Source: Bradyrhizobium cosmicum
GTDB lineage: Bacteria > Pseudomonadota > Alphaproteobacteria > Rhizobiales > Xanthobacteraceae
Length of the DNA: 64,000 nt
Reading direction: 5' to 3'
Assembly (NCBI RefSeq): GCF_007290395.2
Contig: NZ_CP041656.2
Span: forward strand, 2,480,001-2,544,000
The notes below the pieces were generated by a model. The model was not told the origin of the DNA. It made no database searches and saw nothing but the letters and a program-made list of their open reading frames with translations. This document shows positions 44,122 to 52,046 of this stretch, one piece after another; position 1 is the first letter of the stretch, and the number at the start of each line of letters is the position of its first letter. The position numbers and the translations under genes are program-made.

Positions 44122-44367
44122 TCACTTGGCGCCAAAAGCCTTGAAGGTGATGATGGTGAGCGTGTCCTGAATGCCAGGCAGCACCTGCACCTTCTCGTTG
44201 ATGAAGTGACCAATGTCGGTGTCGTTGTCGACGTAGAACTTCACCAGCAGGTCGTAATGGCCGGCCGTGGAGTAGATTTCGGAGGCGATCTCGGCTTCGG
44301 CGAGCGCATTGGCGACCGTATAGGACTGGCCGAGCTTGCATTTGATCTGGACGAAGAAAGGAACCAT
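44122..44367 (-). CDS. Stand-alone Lrp/AsnC ligand-binding (RAM) domain protein
   Basis: 81 residues from ATG 44367 (MVPFFVQIKCKLGQSYTVAN), after GAAAGGAA-type purines. The ferredoxin-like RAM fold is clear: strand, helix ALAEAEIASEIYS, then GHYDLLVKFYVDNDTDIGHF and VLPGIQDTLTIITFKAF. There is no DNA-binding helix-turn-helix. Such proteins bind amino acids or modulate full-length Lrp proteins. The frame is open further upstream (to 44508), but the added sequence lies over a tandem repeat and lacks pattern. Monocistronic, divergent from thiD. Confidence 0.88.
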   Translation of the reverse strand: MVPFFVQIKCKLGQSYTVANALAEAEIASEIYSTAGHYDLLVKFYVDNDTDIGHFINEKVQVLPGIQDTLTIITFKAFGAK

Positions 44368-44427
44368 TGCAGTCACTCCGAAGGCGTATCTGGCCGCTAA
44401 TAGGCCAAAACCGGCCGGATTTAGCAA

Positions 44428-44468
44428 GCGAACTTGCTGCCCCCGGGCGCAGGCGAACTTGCTGCCCC
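44428..44468. repeat. Two direct 16-bp repeats
   Basis: GCGAACTTGCTGCCCC occurs at 44428-44443 and at 44453-44468 (25-bp period), each followed by C/G-rich sequence. They lie between the RAM-domain gene and thiD. Probably a small local duplication; a paired protein-binding site is possible. Confidence 0.6.
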
Positions 44469-44522
44469 GGGGTCCGCGCGCTAGGTGTGGATCATGGCCC
44501 TGAAACATCGGAAATTCGCCTC

Positions 44523-45323
44523 ATGACGACGCCCGTGGCGCTCACCATCGCCGGCTCCGATTCGAGCGGCGGCGCCGGCATCCAGGCCGACCTGAAGACC
44601 TTTGCCGCGCTCGGCGTCTATGGCGCCTCCGCCATCACGGCGCTGACGGCGCAGAATACGCGGGGCGTGACCGGCATTCACGCCGTGCCGGCGGAGTTCG
44701 TCGCCGCGCAGATCGATGCGGTGTTCTCCGATCTCGAGGTCGGCGCGGTGAAGATCGGCATGGTGGCGCAGGCCACCAGCATCGACGCGATCGCGGCCGC
44801 GCTGTCGCGCTGGACTCCCCGCCACATCGTGCTCGATCCCGTGATGGTCGCAACCTCCGGCGACCGCCTGCTGGCGTCGGAGGCCGTGGAAGCGCTGCGC
44901 ACGAAGCTGATGCCGCTTGCCTCGGTGATCACGCCCAACCTGCCGGAAGCCGCGGCTCTGCTCGACGAGCCGATTGCGACAAGCGAGGCCGGGATCGAGA
45001 GCCAGGGGCGCCGCCTGCTCGCGCTCGGCTGTCGCGCGGTGCTGATCAAGGGCGGGCACGGCGAGGGCGCCGAGAGCATCGACTATCTCGTTGATGCGGA
45101 GGCGACGATCGCGCTCGCCGCGCCGCGCGTCGCGACCCGAAACACCCATGGCACGGGATGCTCACTGTCCTCGGCGGTCGCGGCGGGGCTTGCCAGAGGC
45201 GAGGATCTCGAGCGCGCCGTGCGCAACGCCAAGGCCTGGATCAGCGCGGCGATTGCGGCCGCCGATCGCTTCAGCGTCGGTCACGGCCACGGACCGGTCC
45301 ACCATTTCCACAAGTTTTACTGA
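44523..45323 (+). CDS. thiD: Hydroxymethylpyrimidine/phosphomethylpyrimidine kinase
   Basis: A 266-residue ribokinase-fold enzyme from ATG 44523 ([20 protein letters not shown]). [18 protein letters not shown] is the HMP-binding signature, [15 protein letters not shown] follows, and [18 protein letters not shown] is the ATP anion hole. It phosphorylates HMP twice to give HMP-PP for thiamine synthesis. The length is standard. No other thiamine genes adjoin and no THI-box riboswitch is recognised upstream. Confidence 0.94.
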   Translation: MTTPVALTIAGSDSSGGAGIQADLKTFAALGVYGASAITALTAQNTRGVTGIHAVPAEFVAAQIDAVFSDLEVGAVKIGMVAQATSIDAIAAALSRWTPRHIVLDPVMVATSGDRLLASEAVEALRTKLMPLASVITPNLPEAAALLDEPIATSEAGIESQGRRLLALGCRAVLIKGGHGEGAESIDYLVDAEATIALAAPRVATRNTHGTGCSLSSAVAAGLARGEDLERAVRNAKAWISAAIAAADRFSVGHGHGPVHHFHKFY

Positions 45324-45497
45324 CGTCGGCTGCGCGCGGTGCGGCGGCTACCGCCGTTAACCACCGAGGCCGCGTCTCCCGAGCTCTTGCGGACAATCAT
45401 TGCCGCTTCATGTCGCCTGATTGTCGCATGCGACTGATATTCGCAGGACGGGCGAGGCGAGGTTTGATTCGTATCCGAGGGTGCCTCAGAGGTTCAA

Positions 45498-45515
45498 TGG
45501 TCATCCCCCTGTCAC
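45498..45515 (+). promoter_or_regulatory. Pho-box-like site upstream of plcP-agt
   Basis: TGGTCAT-CCCC-CTGTCAC is two 7-mers spaced by four bases, matching the PhoB consensus CTGTCAT-N4-CTGTCAT at 11 of 14 informative positions. It ends 39 bp before the start of the PlcP-like gene. Weak -10-like strings (TATTGT at 45520, TTACAG at 45525) follow. Binding by PhoB is inferred. Confidence 0.5.
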
Positions 45516-45554
45516 GGGATATTGTTACAGGCATGTCGCATGGGAAGTTACGAT

Positions 45555-46352
45555 ATGAGTGACGAGAGCCCTGAAAGGCGCTTTCGCACCTTGTTCATCT
45601 CCGATGTTCATCTCGGAGCCCGCGGTTCTCAGGCCGACCTTCTGCTGGACTTCCTGCGCTACCACGACGCCGATACGATCTATCTCGTCGGCGACATCGT
45701 CGATGGTTGGGCGCTGAAATCGAGCTGGCACTGGCCGCAATCGCATAACGACCTCGTCCAGAAGCTGCTGCGCAAGGCGCGCAAGGGCGCCAAGATCATC
45801 TACATCCCCGGCAATCACGACGAATTTCTGCGCAACTATTACGGCACGCATTTCGGCGGCATCGACGTGGTCGAGAACACCGTCCACACCGGCCCGGACG
45901 GCAAGCGCTACCTCGTCATCCACGGCGACATCTTCGACCTCGTGGTGCAGAACGCGCGCTGGCTCGCCCATCTCGGCGACAAGGCCTACGACTTCGCGAT
46001 CCAGATGAATCGCTTCGTCAATTTCTTCCGGCGCATGTTCAAGGTGCCCTATTGGTCGCTGTCGCAATGGGCCAAGCAGAAGGTCAAGAACGCCGTCAAC
46101 TACATTGGCGCGTTCGAGCAGGCGCTCGCGGCCGAAGCGCGCCGCCACGACGCCGACGGGGTGATCTGCGGCCACATCCACTACGCCGTCATCCGCGACG
46201 AGGCCGGCATCCGCTACATGAATTGCGGCGACTGGGTCGAGAGCTGCACCGCGCTGGTCGAGCACGACGACGGTCATTTCGAGATCATCACCTGGGCGGA
46301 TCACGCGCAAAAGCCTGCGGCCGTTCCGCAGGTGGCAGCCAGAGCTGCATGA
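45555..46352 (+). CDS. Calcineurin-like phosphoesterase, PlcP- or LpxH-type
   Basis: A 265-residue metallophosphoesterase. Metal ligands: D16 and H18 (ISDVHLGARGS), GDIVD at 46-50, GNHDE at 86-90, GDIF later, and GHIHYAV near 206. The family is usually named UDP-2,3-diacylglucosamine diphosphatase, but the rhizobial member SMc00171 is the intracellular phospholipase C PlcP, which degrades membrane phospholipids under phosphate starvation. The adjacent Agt-like glycosyltransferase (13 bp downstream) and the Pho-box-like site favour PlcP. The start at ATG 45555 has GGGAAG upstream; ATG 45540 is an alternative. Confidence 0.85.
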   Translation: MSDESPERRFRTLFISDVHLGARGSQADLLLDFLRYHDADTIYLVGDIVDGWALKSSWHWPQSHNDLVQKLLRKARKGAKIIYIPGNHDEFLRNYYGTHFGGIDVVENTVHTGPDGKRYLVIHGDIFDLVVQNARWLAHLGDKAYDFAIQMNRFVNFFRRMFKVPYWSLSQWAKQKVKNAVNYIGAFEQALAAEARRHDADGVICGHIHYAVIRDEAGIRYMNCGDWVESCTALVEHDDGHFEIITWADHAQKPAAVPQVAARAA

Positions 46353-46365
46353 CGGAGGCCGCCTG

Positions 46366-47409
46366 ATGCGCATCCTGGTCGCGACCGACGCCTGGCACCC
46401 GCAAGTCAACGGTGTGGTTCGGACGCTGACCAAGCTTGCTGATGCGGCCGAGGCGCTCTGCGTCGAATTCACGTTCCTGACGCCGCAATCGTTCCGCACG
46501 TTCGCGATGCCGAGCTATCGCGATGTGCGGCTCGCGATGCCGCGGCCGGCCAGGATCGTAGAGCTGATCGAGGAGGCGCGCCCCGACAGCATCCATATCG
46601 CGACCGAAGGGCCGATCGGCCTGATGGTCCGCCGCTATTGCCGCCAGCGCAAGCTGCCGTTCACGACCAGCTTCCATACGCGTTTCCCCGAATATATCCG
46701 CGCCCGGGTGCCGGTTCCGGAATCCCTGATCTGGCGCGCGCTGCGCCGATTCCATGCGCCCAGCCGGGCGGTGATGGCGGCAACGCCGGCGCTCGCCCGC
46801 GAGCTTGGCGAGCGCGGCTTTGCCAACGTCGTGCTCTGGCCGCGCGGCGTCGACACTCATTTGTTCCATCCTCGCGCCATCGATCTCTGCCTCCCGGCAC
46901 CGGTGTTCCTCTCGGTCGGCCGCGTCTCGGTCGAGAAGAATCTCGAGGCGTTCCTCGATCTCGACCTGCCCGGCACCAAGGTGGTCGTCGGCGACGGCCC
47001 GGCGCGCGTGGCGCTGGAGGAAGCCTATCCGGATGCGATCTTCCTCGGGCAAAAGCACGGCGAGGAACTGGCGGATATCTATGCTGCGGCCGACGTGTTC
47101 GTGTTCCCGAGCAAGACCGACACCTTCGGCCTGGTTCTGCTGGAAGCGCTCGCCAGCGGCCTGCCGGTGGCTGCCTTCCCGGTGAAAGGCCCCCGCGACG
47201 TGATCGGCGATGCGCCGGTCGGGGCGCTGGATCACGATCTGCGCAATGCCTGCTTCGCCGCGCTCGACATCTCCCGGCAAGACTGCGTGGAGTTCGCCGC
47301 CGACTACACCTGGGAGGCGTCGGCGAGGGCCTTTGTCGACAGCATCAAGGCGGTGGGCGCGGTGCTGCCCGGCCGAAACGACGCGGAACAGCCACGCTTC
47401 GTCGCCTGA
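46366..47409 (+). CDS. GT4 glycosyltransferase, Agt-like (diacylglycerol glycosyltransferase?)
   Basis: A 347-residue GT-B enzyme. The opening DAWHPQVNGVVRTLTKL is the acceptor-side signature of the lipid glycosyltransferases related to SqdX/MgtA/Agt. FTTSFHTRFPEYIRARVPVP follows, then RGVDTHLF, PVFLSVGRVSVEKNL, and the donor motif TFGLVLLEALASGLPVAAF. Agrobacterium Agt makes glucosyl- and glucuronosyl-diacylglycerol from DAG released by PlcP when phosphate is scarce. The operon with a PlcP-like gene supports that role here, by inference. GDP-mannose or other donors remain possible. Confidence 0.85.
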   Translation: MRILVATDAWHPQVNGVVRTLTKLADAAEALCVEFTFLTPQSFRTFAMPSYRDVRLAMPRPARIVELIEEARPDSIHIATEGPIGLMVRRYCRQRKLPFTTSFHTRFPEYIRARVPVPESLIWRALRRFHAPSRAVMAATPALARELGERGFANVVLWPRGVDTHLFHPRAIDLCLPAPVFLSVGRVSVEKNLEAFLDLDLPGTKVVVGDGPARVALEEAYPDAIFLGQKHGEELADIYAAADVFVFPSKTDTFGLVLLEALASGLPVAAFPVKGPRDVIGDAPVGALDHDLRNACFAALDISRQDCVEFAADYTWEASARAFVDSIKAVGAVLPGRNDAEQPRFVA

Positions 47410-47471
47410 GGGACAAATTCCTCTCGCGGAGGTGTCTTCCCAGCCGTCATTGGCCGAGATACAAATTGCTG

Positions 47472-48455
47472 ATGACAGAACAGCCCCTTCCGGTCAGCTC
47501 TGCTGACATCGATGCCGCAGCGCGCGTGATTGCGCCTTTTGCCATCCGCACCCCGCTGCTGTCCTTTCCCGTGCTCAACGAGCGCGTCGGCGCCAAGGTC
47601 TTCCTGAAGCCGGAGATGCTCCAGCGCACCGGCTCCTTCAAGTTCCGCGGCGCCTTCAACAAGGTCGCCTCGATCCCGCAGGACCAGCGCGCCGGCGGTG
47701 TCGTCGCGTTCTCCTCCGGCAACCACGCCCAGGGCGTGGCGGCGGCGGCGAAGATCCTCGATATGCAAGCCACCATCGTGATGCCCGCGGACGCGCCGCT
47801 GTCGAAGCGCGAGCGCACCAAGTCCTATGGCGCCGAGGTCGTGCTGTACGACCGCTACAATGACGACCGCGAAGCGATCTCGCGCGGGATCGCCGAGAAG
47901 CGCGGCGCGACGCTGGTTAGGCCCTATGACGATCCGTTCGTGATCGCAGGGCAGGGCACCGCCGGCCGCGAGATCGCGGAAGACATGGCGGCGCTCGGCC
48001 TCAGCCCCGACATCGTGGTGGCACCGGCCTCCGGCGGCGGCCTGATCGCAGGCGTCGCAACGGCGGTGAAGGCGCGCTATCCACTGGCCGAAATCGTGGT
48101 GGCCGAGCCCGAGGCGTTCGACGATCACGGACTGTCGCTGACCGCAGGCCATCGCGAGCCGCATGCGCCCGCGGGCCGCACCATCTGCGATGCGCTGATG
48201 GCGCTGATCCCCGGCGAGATGACGTTTGCGATCAACAGCAAGCTGCTTGCGCGCGGCGTGACCGCCTCGGACAAGGAAGTCGGCGCGGCGGTGGCGTTCG
48301 CCTATCGCGAGCTGAAGCTCGTGGTCGAGCCCGGCGGCGCGGTGGGCCTTGCCGCGCTGCTTGCGGGACGTCTCGACGTGGCCGGCAAGAACGTCGTCAT
48401 CGTGCTGTCCGGCGGCAATGTCGATGCGGATTTGTTTTCCGAGCTGGTGGCCTGA
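47472..48455 (+). CDS. Threonine/serine dehydratase (type II PLP fold)
   Basis: A 327-residue PLP enzyme from ATG 47472 (MTEQPLPVSSADIDAAARVI). The PLP lysine is K57 in RTGSFKFRGAFN. FSSGNHAQGVAAAAKI is the substrate loop and PASGGGLIAGVATAV the phosphate-binding Gly loop. There is no C-terminal ACT regulatory domain, so it is the short, catabolic-type threonine ammonia-lyase or a threo-3-hydroxyaspartate dehydratase / serine racemase relative. An upstream open frame overlaps the Agt-like gene and is not used. Confidence 0.9.
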   Translation: MTEQPLPVSSADIDAAARVIAPFAIRTPLLSFPVLNERVGAKVFLKPEMLQRTGSFKFRGAFNKVASIPQDQRAGGVVAFSSGNHAQGVAAAAKILDMQATIVMPADAPLSKRERTKSYGAEVVLYDRYNDDREAISRGIAEKRGATLVRPYDDPFVIAGQGTAGREIAEDMAALGLSPDIVVAPASGGGLIAGVATAVKARYPLAEIVVAEPEAFDDHGLSLTAGHREPHAPAGRTICDALMALIPGEMTFAINSKLLARGVTASDKEVGAAVAFAYRELKLVVEPGGAVGLAALLAGRLDVAGKNVVIVLSGGNVDADLFSELVA

Positions 48456-48478
48456 TCTTCTGAGATTTTGACATGAAG

Positions 48479-48508
48479 AAGGGGCAGAGCGTCGCCGCTC
48501 TGCCCCTT
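48479..48508. terminator. Strong bidirectional terminator hairpin
   Basis: AAGGGGCAGAGCG (48479-48491) pairs perfectly with CGCTCTGCCCCTT (48496-48508) around TCGC. It lies between the convergent dehydratase and caspase-like genes; A and T tracts flank the stem on both sides. Confidence 0.85.
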
Positions 48509-48528
48509 TATCGTGCGCCTTCAAGCGA

Positions 48529-50337
48529 TCAGTGCATGAAGCTCCGGCGATTGTTGCCGCCGCCGTTATTGCCCTGCGACTGGTTCATCGACTGGCGGAA
48601 GTTGTTGCCGCCATTGTTGACGATCCGATTGGTCGTGTTGAGCTGCGGGCGGGTGTTCTGCTGGTTGTTCTGAACCTGCACCTTGTTGACCGGGTTGTTG
48701 TCGATCCTCGCGCCGTTGTTGACGCGGATCGGGTGGTTCTGCGTCTGGACGTTGACCGGCTTCGGATCGACGGTTGGGCCGCCCTTGCCGACATTCACCG
48801 GCATACTCACGATCTTGCCAGGAGTGCCGCTCGTAGTGCCGGCATTGTTGCTGCCGCCATTCTGCGTGTTGTTGGTCGCAGGCAGCGTCACGATCTTGCC
48901 GATGCCGCCCTTGGTGTTGGTCGTGTTGGTCGGCGCGGGCAGGGTGACGATCTTGCCCGGGGTCTGCAATGGCGTGCCGTTCTGCTGGTTGTTGCCGGAG
49001 GGCAGGTTGACGATCTGGCCACCATTGCCGAGCTTGCCGATGCCGTTATTGTCGCCGGGTTTCTGCACCACCGGCAGGTTGCCGATGATCTGGCCGCCAC
49101 CATTACCCTGCTGCGGCAGGTACTTCGGCTGGCCGAGATTGCCGATCTTGAAGGTCGGGGTGATGCTCTGCGGCGCCAGGAACTTGGTCGCCTGCATCAA
49201 CGGGATCTGCTTCGGCTGGGCTTCGAGCTTCAACGCGACTTGCGCATAGGGGGTGTTGCCGTAGCTTTCGTAGAAGCTCTTGTAGCCGAGCGGCGAGTTC
49301 GCGAGCACCGCCTTGTGCCAAGCCTGCGTGAGCTGGAGGTTGTTGAGCAGCCAGCGGACGTGGTCGCACAGCGGGTCGTGCGGATACATCTGGATGAACT
49401 CCTGATAGTATTCGGGGCGACCCTCGGACACGACGTAGTCATAGGCCTGGCGCGTCGAGCGGCTCGGCAGGTTGGAGGCCATCTGCACCACCGGCGCATT
49501 CACCGGCGCGCGCGCGGCGGCAACCGCGGTGTCGCCGAAGAAGGTGAAGTCGGACGTCAGCGACGAGCTCTCCCACGGGATCTGCGCGCCGAGCGTGGTC
49601 TGGTTCACCTGAAGGCGCACCCGCTTGAACAGCTGCTCGATCGGCACGTTGGGTTCGCGCGCGACGTTCAGGAAGGCCTGCGTGTAGGGGCTGTGGCCGC
49701 CGGTGCCGTCCTGCGCCTCGGCGCCCGGCGCGGTCGAATAGCCGACGATCGAACCGTTCGGCGCGTCGACGATGGCGAGGCCGCGCCCGGCGTCGTTGAC
49801 GTCAGGGAACGGATTGTTGCGGCAGGCGTCGAGGATGACGATGCGCATCCGGCTCGGGATCGTCTCCAGCGTCGACATCACGTCGACCAGACGCACCGAG
49901 TTGTTGACGAGCTCGGTCGGGTTCGAGACCTTGGCGTCGACGGGAACCAGGTAATTCTCGCCGGCGAGCTGCACGCCGTGACCGGCGTAGTAGACCATCG
50001 CCACCGTGTTCGGGCCGCGCGCGGACACCTTGGCCGAAAAATCCTGGACCACGCGAAGCATGTCGTTCTGGCCGAGATCGGTCGCGGCGACCACTTCGAA
50101 ACCGGCGGAGTTCAGGAACTGCGCCATCGACTGCGCGTCATTGTCGGGATTGGAGAGCTGCGGCGCGTTCTGGTAGTTGGAGTTGCCGATCACCAGCGCC
50201 ACGCGCTGCTCCGGGCCTTGCAGCGCGGCGGGGGCAGGCTGGACCGGAGCGACTTGCGCGGAGGCAGGACCGCAGGCGAAGCCGAACAGGCTTCCCAGCA
50301 GGCTGGCCGTCATCAGGAAGGGCTTTAGGCGGAACAT
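48529..50337 (-). CDS. Secreted caspase-like (peptidase C14) protein with Gly/Asn-rich repeat tail
   Basis: 602 residues from ATG 50337, preceded by AGAGGAG. Signal peptide to about A27 (LLGSLFGFACGPASAQ). The caspase-fold domain spans about 43-270: RVALVIGNSNYQNAPQL, catalytic His H120 in VYYAGHGVQLAG and catalytic Cys C172 in ILDACRNNPFP, so the dyad is intact. A helical part with YGNTPYAQVAL follows. From about 440 the chain is low-complexity, Gly/Asn/Gln-rich, with recurring G-[KQ]-I-[VI]-x-[LM]-P motifs (for example GKIVTLPAPT, GKIVTLPATN, GKIVSMPVNV, GQIVNLPSGN). Orthocaspases of this type cleave after Arg/Lys. The periplasmic location and the tail's role are unknown. Confidence 0.88.
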   Translation of the reverse strand: MFRLKPFLMTASLLGSLFGFACGPASAQVAPVQPAPAALQGPEQRVALVIGNSNYQNAPQLSNPDNDAQSMAQFLNSAGFEVVAATDLGQNDMLRVVQDFSAKVSARGPNTVAMVYYAGHGVQLAGENYLVPVDAKVSNPTELVNNSVRLVDVMSTLETIPSRMRIVILDACRNNPFPDVNDAGRGLAIVDAPNGSIVGYSTAPGAEAQDGTGGHSPYTQAFLNVAREPNVPIEQLFKRVRLQVNQTTLGAQIPWESSSLTSDFTFFGDTAVAAARAPVNAPVVQMASNLPSRSTRQAYDYVVSEGRPEYYQEFIQMYPHDPLCDHVRWLLNNLQLTQAWHKAVLANSPLGYKSFYESYGNTPYAQVALKLEAQPKQIPLMQATKFLAPQSITPTFKIGNLGQPKYLPQQGNGGGQIIGNLPVVQKPGDNNGIGKLGNGGQIVNLPSGNNQQNGTPLQTPGKIVTLPAPTNTTNTKGGIGKIVTLPATNNTQNGGSNNAGTTSGTPGKIVSMPVNVGKGGPTVDPKPVNVQTQNHPIRVNNGARIDNNPVNKVQVQNNQQNTRPQLNTTNRIVNNGGNNFRQSMNQSQGNNGGGNNRRSFMH

Positions 50338-50412
50338 GGCGTGCTCCTCTGGCACTGATCTCGATGCGAGATTGGTTGCAAGCAAGCTAGGCCGCGTTCG
50401 AGCGCATGGTCC

Positions 50413-50453
50413 GTGATCGCGGTCACCATGAGCGGCTGCGTGATCTGAATCAC
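50413..50453. promoter_or_regulatory. Two CRP/FNR-like palindromes
   Basis: GTGA-TCGCGG-TCAC at 50413-50426 and GTGA-TCTGAA-TCAC at 50440-50453 both fit the GTGA-N6-TCAC core of CRP-type sites, with 27 bp between their starts. The second extends to GCGTGAT/ATCACGC arms (50438-50455). They lie in the divergent region between the caspase-like and FucU-like genes. The sites are seen; the regulator is inferred. Confidence 0.45.
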
Positions 50454-50523
50454 GCCTGGAACCTGCTATGGTGAATGGCCGGTTGTCGCCGGCCAACGAA
50501 CGCCCTCGAGGGAATGCCGTCAC

Positions 50524-50967
50524 ATGCTGAAATCGATCGATCCGATCCTCACGCCCGATCTACTGTGGCTGCTGGCCTCGATGGGCCATGGCGACGATCT
50601 CGTTTTCGTCGACGCCAATCACCCGGCGACGCGCATCGCGCAGAGCACGACATCGCAGCGCCTGATCCAGCTGCCGGGCATCAGCATGGAGACCGCGATC
50701 CGCGCCATCATGTCGGTCTACCCGCTCGACGATTTCGATCCCGATCCGGTGCGCGTGATGATGCCGGTCGACGATCCCGAGCGCGTGCCCGACGTGCAGC
50801 GCGCGGTGCTCGCGGAGATCGAACGCGCTGCCGGTCGCTCTGTCACTCCCGGCAAGCTCGCGCGCCCGGATTTCTATCGCGCTGCTGCGGTGGGGTTTGG
50901 CGTCGTGCAGGTCGGTGACAGCAGGGGTTACGGTTGCTTCCTGATCCGCAAGGGCGTCATCAGCTAG
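50524..50967 (+). CDS. RbsD/FucU family sugar mutarotase
   Basis: 147 residues starting MLKSIDPILTPDLLWLLASMGHGDDL. H22 in MGHGDDLVFVDANHPA is the conserved catalytic His of the family, and the C-terminal VVQVGDSRGYGCFLIRKGVI holds the conserved Tyr. These enzymes interconvert anomers of fucose or ribose. The FDPDPVRVMM segment is typical of FucU rather than RbsD. It overlaps the end of the convergent VOC gene by 8 bp. No fucose catabolic genes are nearby. Confidence 0.88.
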   Translation: MLKSIDPILTPDLLWLLASMGHGDDLVFVDANHPATRIAQSTTSQRLIQLPGISMETAIRAIMSVYPLDDFDPDPVRVMMPVDDPERVPDVQRAVLAEIERAAGRSVTPGKLARPDFYRAAAVGFGVVQVGDSRGYGCFLIRKGVIS

Positions 50968-51343
50968 AGGCCGTCATCAGCGCGGACGGCCAGCCGATGC
51001 GGACGAGAAGACCGTCGGGACCGTTGATTCCGACCTCATACATCCCCCATTCGCGGTGGCGCAGCACGCCGCCGGGCCGGATGATCATATCGTCTACGCG
51101 CGCGGCGATGGCCTCGACATCGGGGGTGCGAATGAAGATGCCAAACGGATTGTGCTCCGGCACCTGCCACGGGCCGTCACCGGCTTGCGTCAGATGCACC
51201 TCGCATCCCCAGCCCCTCATGATGACGTAGCCAGCGTCGCCGCCCGCGCTCGCAAAACCGAGCCGCTCCCAGAACGGAAGCGCGGCCGCGAGATCGTTGC
51301 TGGGAACGATGGCGAAAGCGCCGATGTGCGGGGGTTCAGGCAT
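50960..51343 (-). CDS. VOC (glyoxalase/bleomycin-resistance fold) protein
   Basis: 127 residues. Two beta-alpha-beta-beta-beta modules: PHIGAFAIVPSNDLAAALPF (first strand and helix, as in antibiotic-binding VOC proteins) with YVIMRGWGCEVHLTQ, then FGIFIRTPDVEAIAARVD, EWGMYEVGINGPDGLLVRI. It resembles bleomycin-resistance-type binding proteins rather than glyoxalase I, but the ligand cannot be assigned. Convergent with the FucU gene. Confidence 0.87.
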   Translation of the reverse strand: MPEPPHIGAFAIVPSNDLAAALPFWERLGFASAGGDAGYVIMRGWGCEVHLTQAGDGPWQVPEHNPFGIFIRTPDVEAIAARVDDMIIRPGGVLRHREWGMYEVGINGPDGLLVRIGWPSALMTASS

Positions 51344-51471
51344 TCGTTGTTCCGGACATGCAGGGTGGTTTTCTGCAAGCTTATCGACAGAGGCCGATGA
51401 GTCGAAGCGGCAAAAGGGCTCGCACCTGAATTTGAGTGGCCTTCTCGTATCTGCCTGTTTATGGTCGATCC

Positions 51472-51831
51472 ATGTCGCGCCTTATGTGTCTATTCGTTGC
51501 CGTCGTCCTGTCGCTGCTGCCGGCCGTCGCGCCCGCTGCGTCAATCCAGAAACGCCCCAAGCAGGCCTTTCATGGCTACGGCTTCCTGCCGGGCTATCGC
51601 CAGCCGCTGAGCAACAGCATTCCGCTCTACAAGCAGAAGGAGGCGATGCGCCGCATGTCGCGCAGCGACCGCCGCCACTGGTACATCGATCCGGTTCCGC
51701 AATATTACGGCTGGGATGGCGAGTGGCGCTATTTCGGCCGTCCCGGCTTCGGCGGCGGCCGCTACAATGGCGGCAGCTTCGGCCCGTGCTGGACGCGGAC
51801 GCCGATCGGCGCGGTGTGGAATTGCGGGTGA
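51472..51831 (+). CDS. Small exported Gly/Tyr-rich protein, unknown
   Basis: 119 residues from ATG 51472 with a signal peptide (MSRLMCLFVAVVLSLLPAVA, cleavage near APAAS). The mature part is basic, then aromatic and Gly-rich: HGYGFLPGYRQPLSNSIPLY, QYYGWDGEWRYFGRPGFGGG, and ends CWTRTPIGAVWNCG with two cysteines that could pair. The pattern recurs in rhizobial hypothetical exported proteins; no function is known. GTG 51436 is an alternative start but adds residues ahead of a good signal peptide. Confidence 0.75.
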   Translation: MSRLMCLFVAVVLSLLPAVAPAASIQKRPKQAFHGYGFLPGYRQPLSNSIPLYKQKEAMRRMSRSDRRHWYIDPVPQYYGWDGEWRYFGRPGFGGGRYNGGSFGPCWTRTPIGAVWNCG

Positions 51832-51885
51832 CGGGCTGATCGCACCGTCGGTACGGTGAAGCGAAAGCCAGCGCCGTATATCGGC

Positions 51886-52026
51886 CTCGTGCCCCGGACG
51901 CAGCGCAGCGCTTCCTCAGCGATGCGCTGCTCAGCCGGGGCCCATACTGCAGAGAAATTCGCCGCCCGCTGGGTCCCGGCTCTGCGCAGCAACGCTGAGG
52001 GCGTTGCAGCGCGTCCGGGACACGAG
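51886..52026. repeat. 141-bp dispersed palindromic element
   Basis: It opens CTCGTGCCCCGGACGC and closes GCGTCCGGGACACGAG, which are complementary at 15 of 16 positions. Between them are GCAGCGC-rich internal hairpins and CCGGGGCCCA. From memory this is a very common intergenic element of Bradyrhizobium. It fills most of the gap between the small exported-protein gene and the acidic protein gene. Confidence 0.75.
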
Positions 52027-52046
52027 AGCGAGTGCGCAACGCCGCT

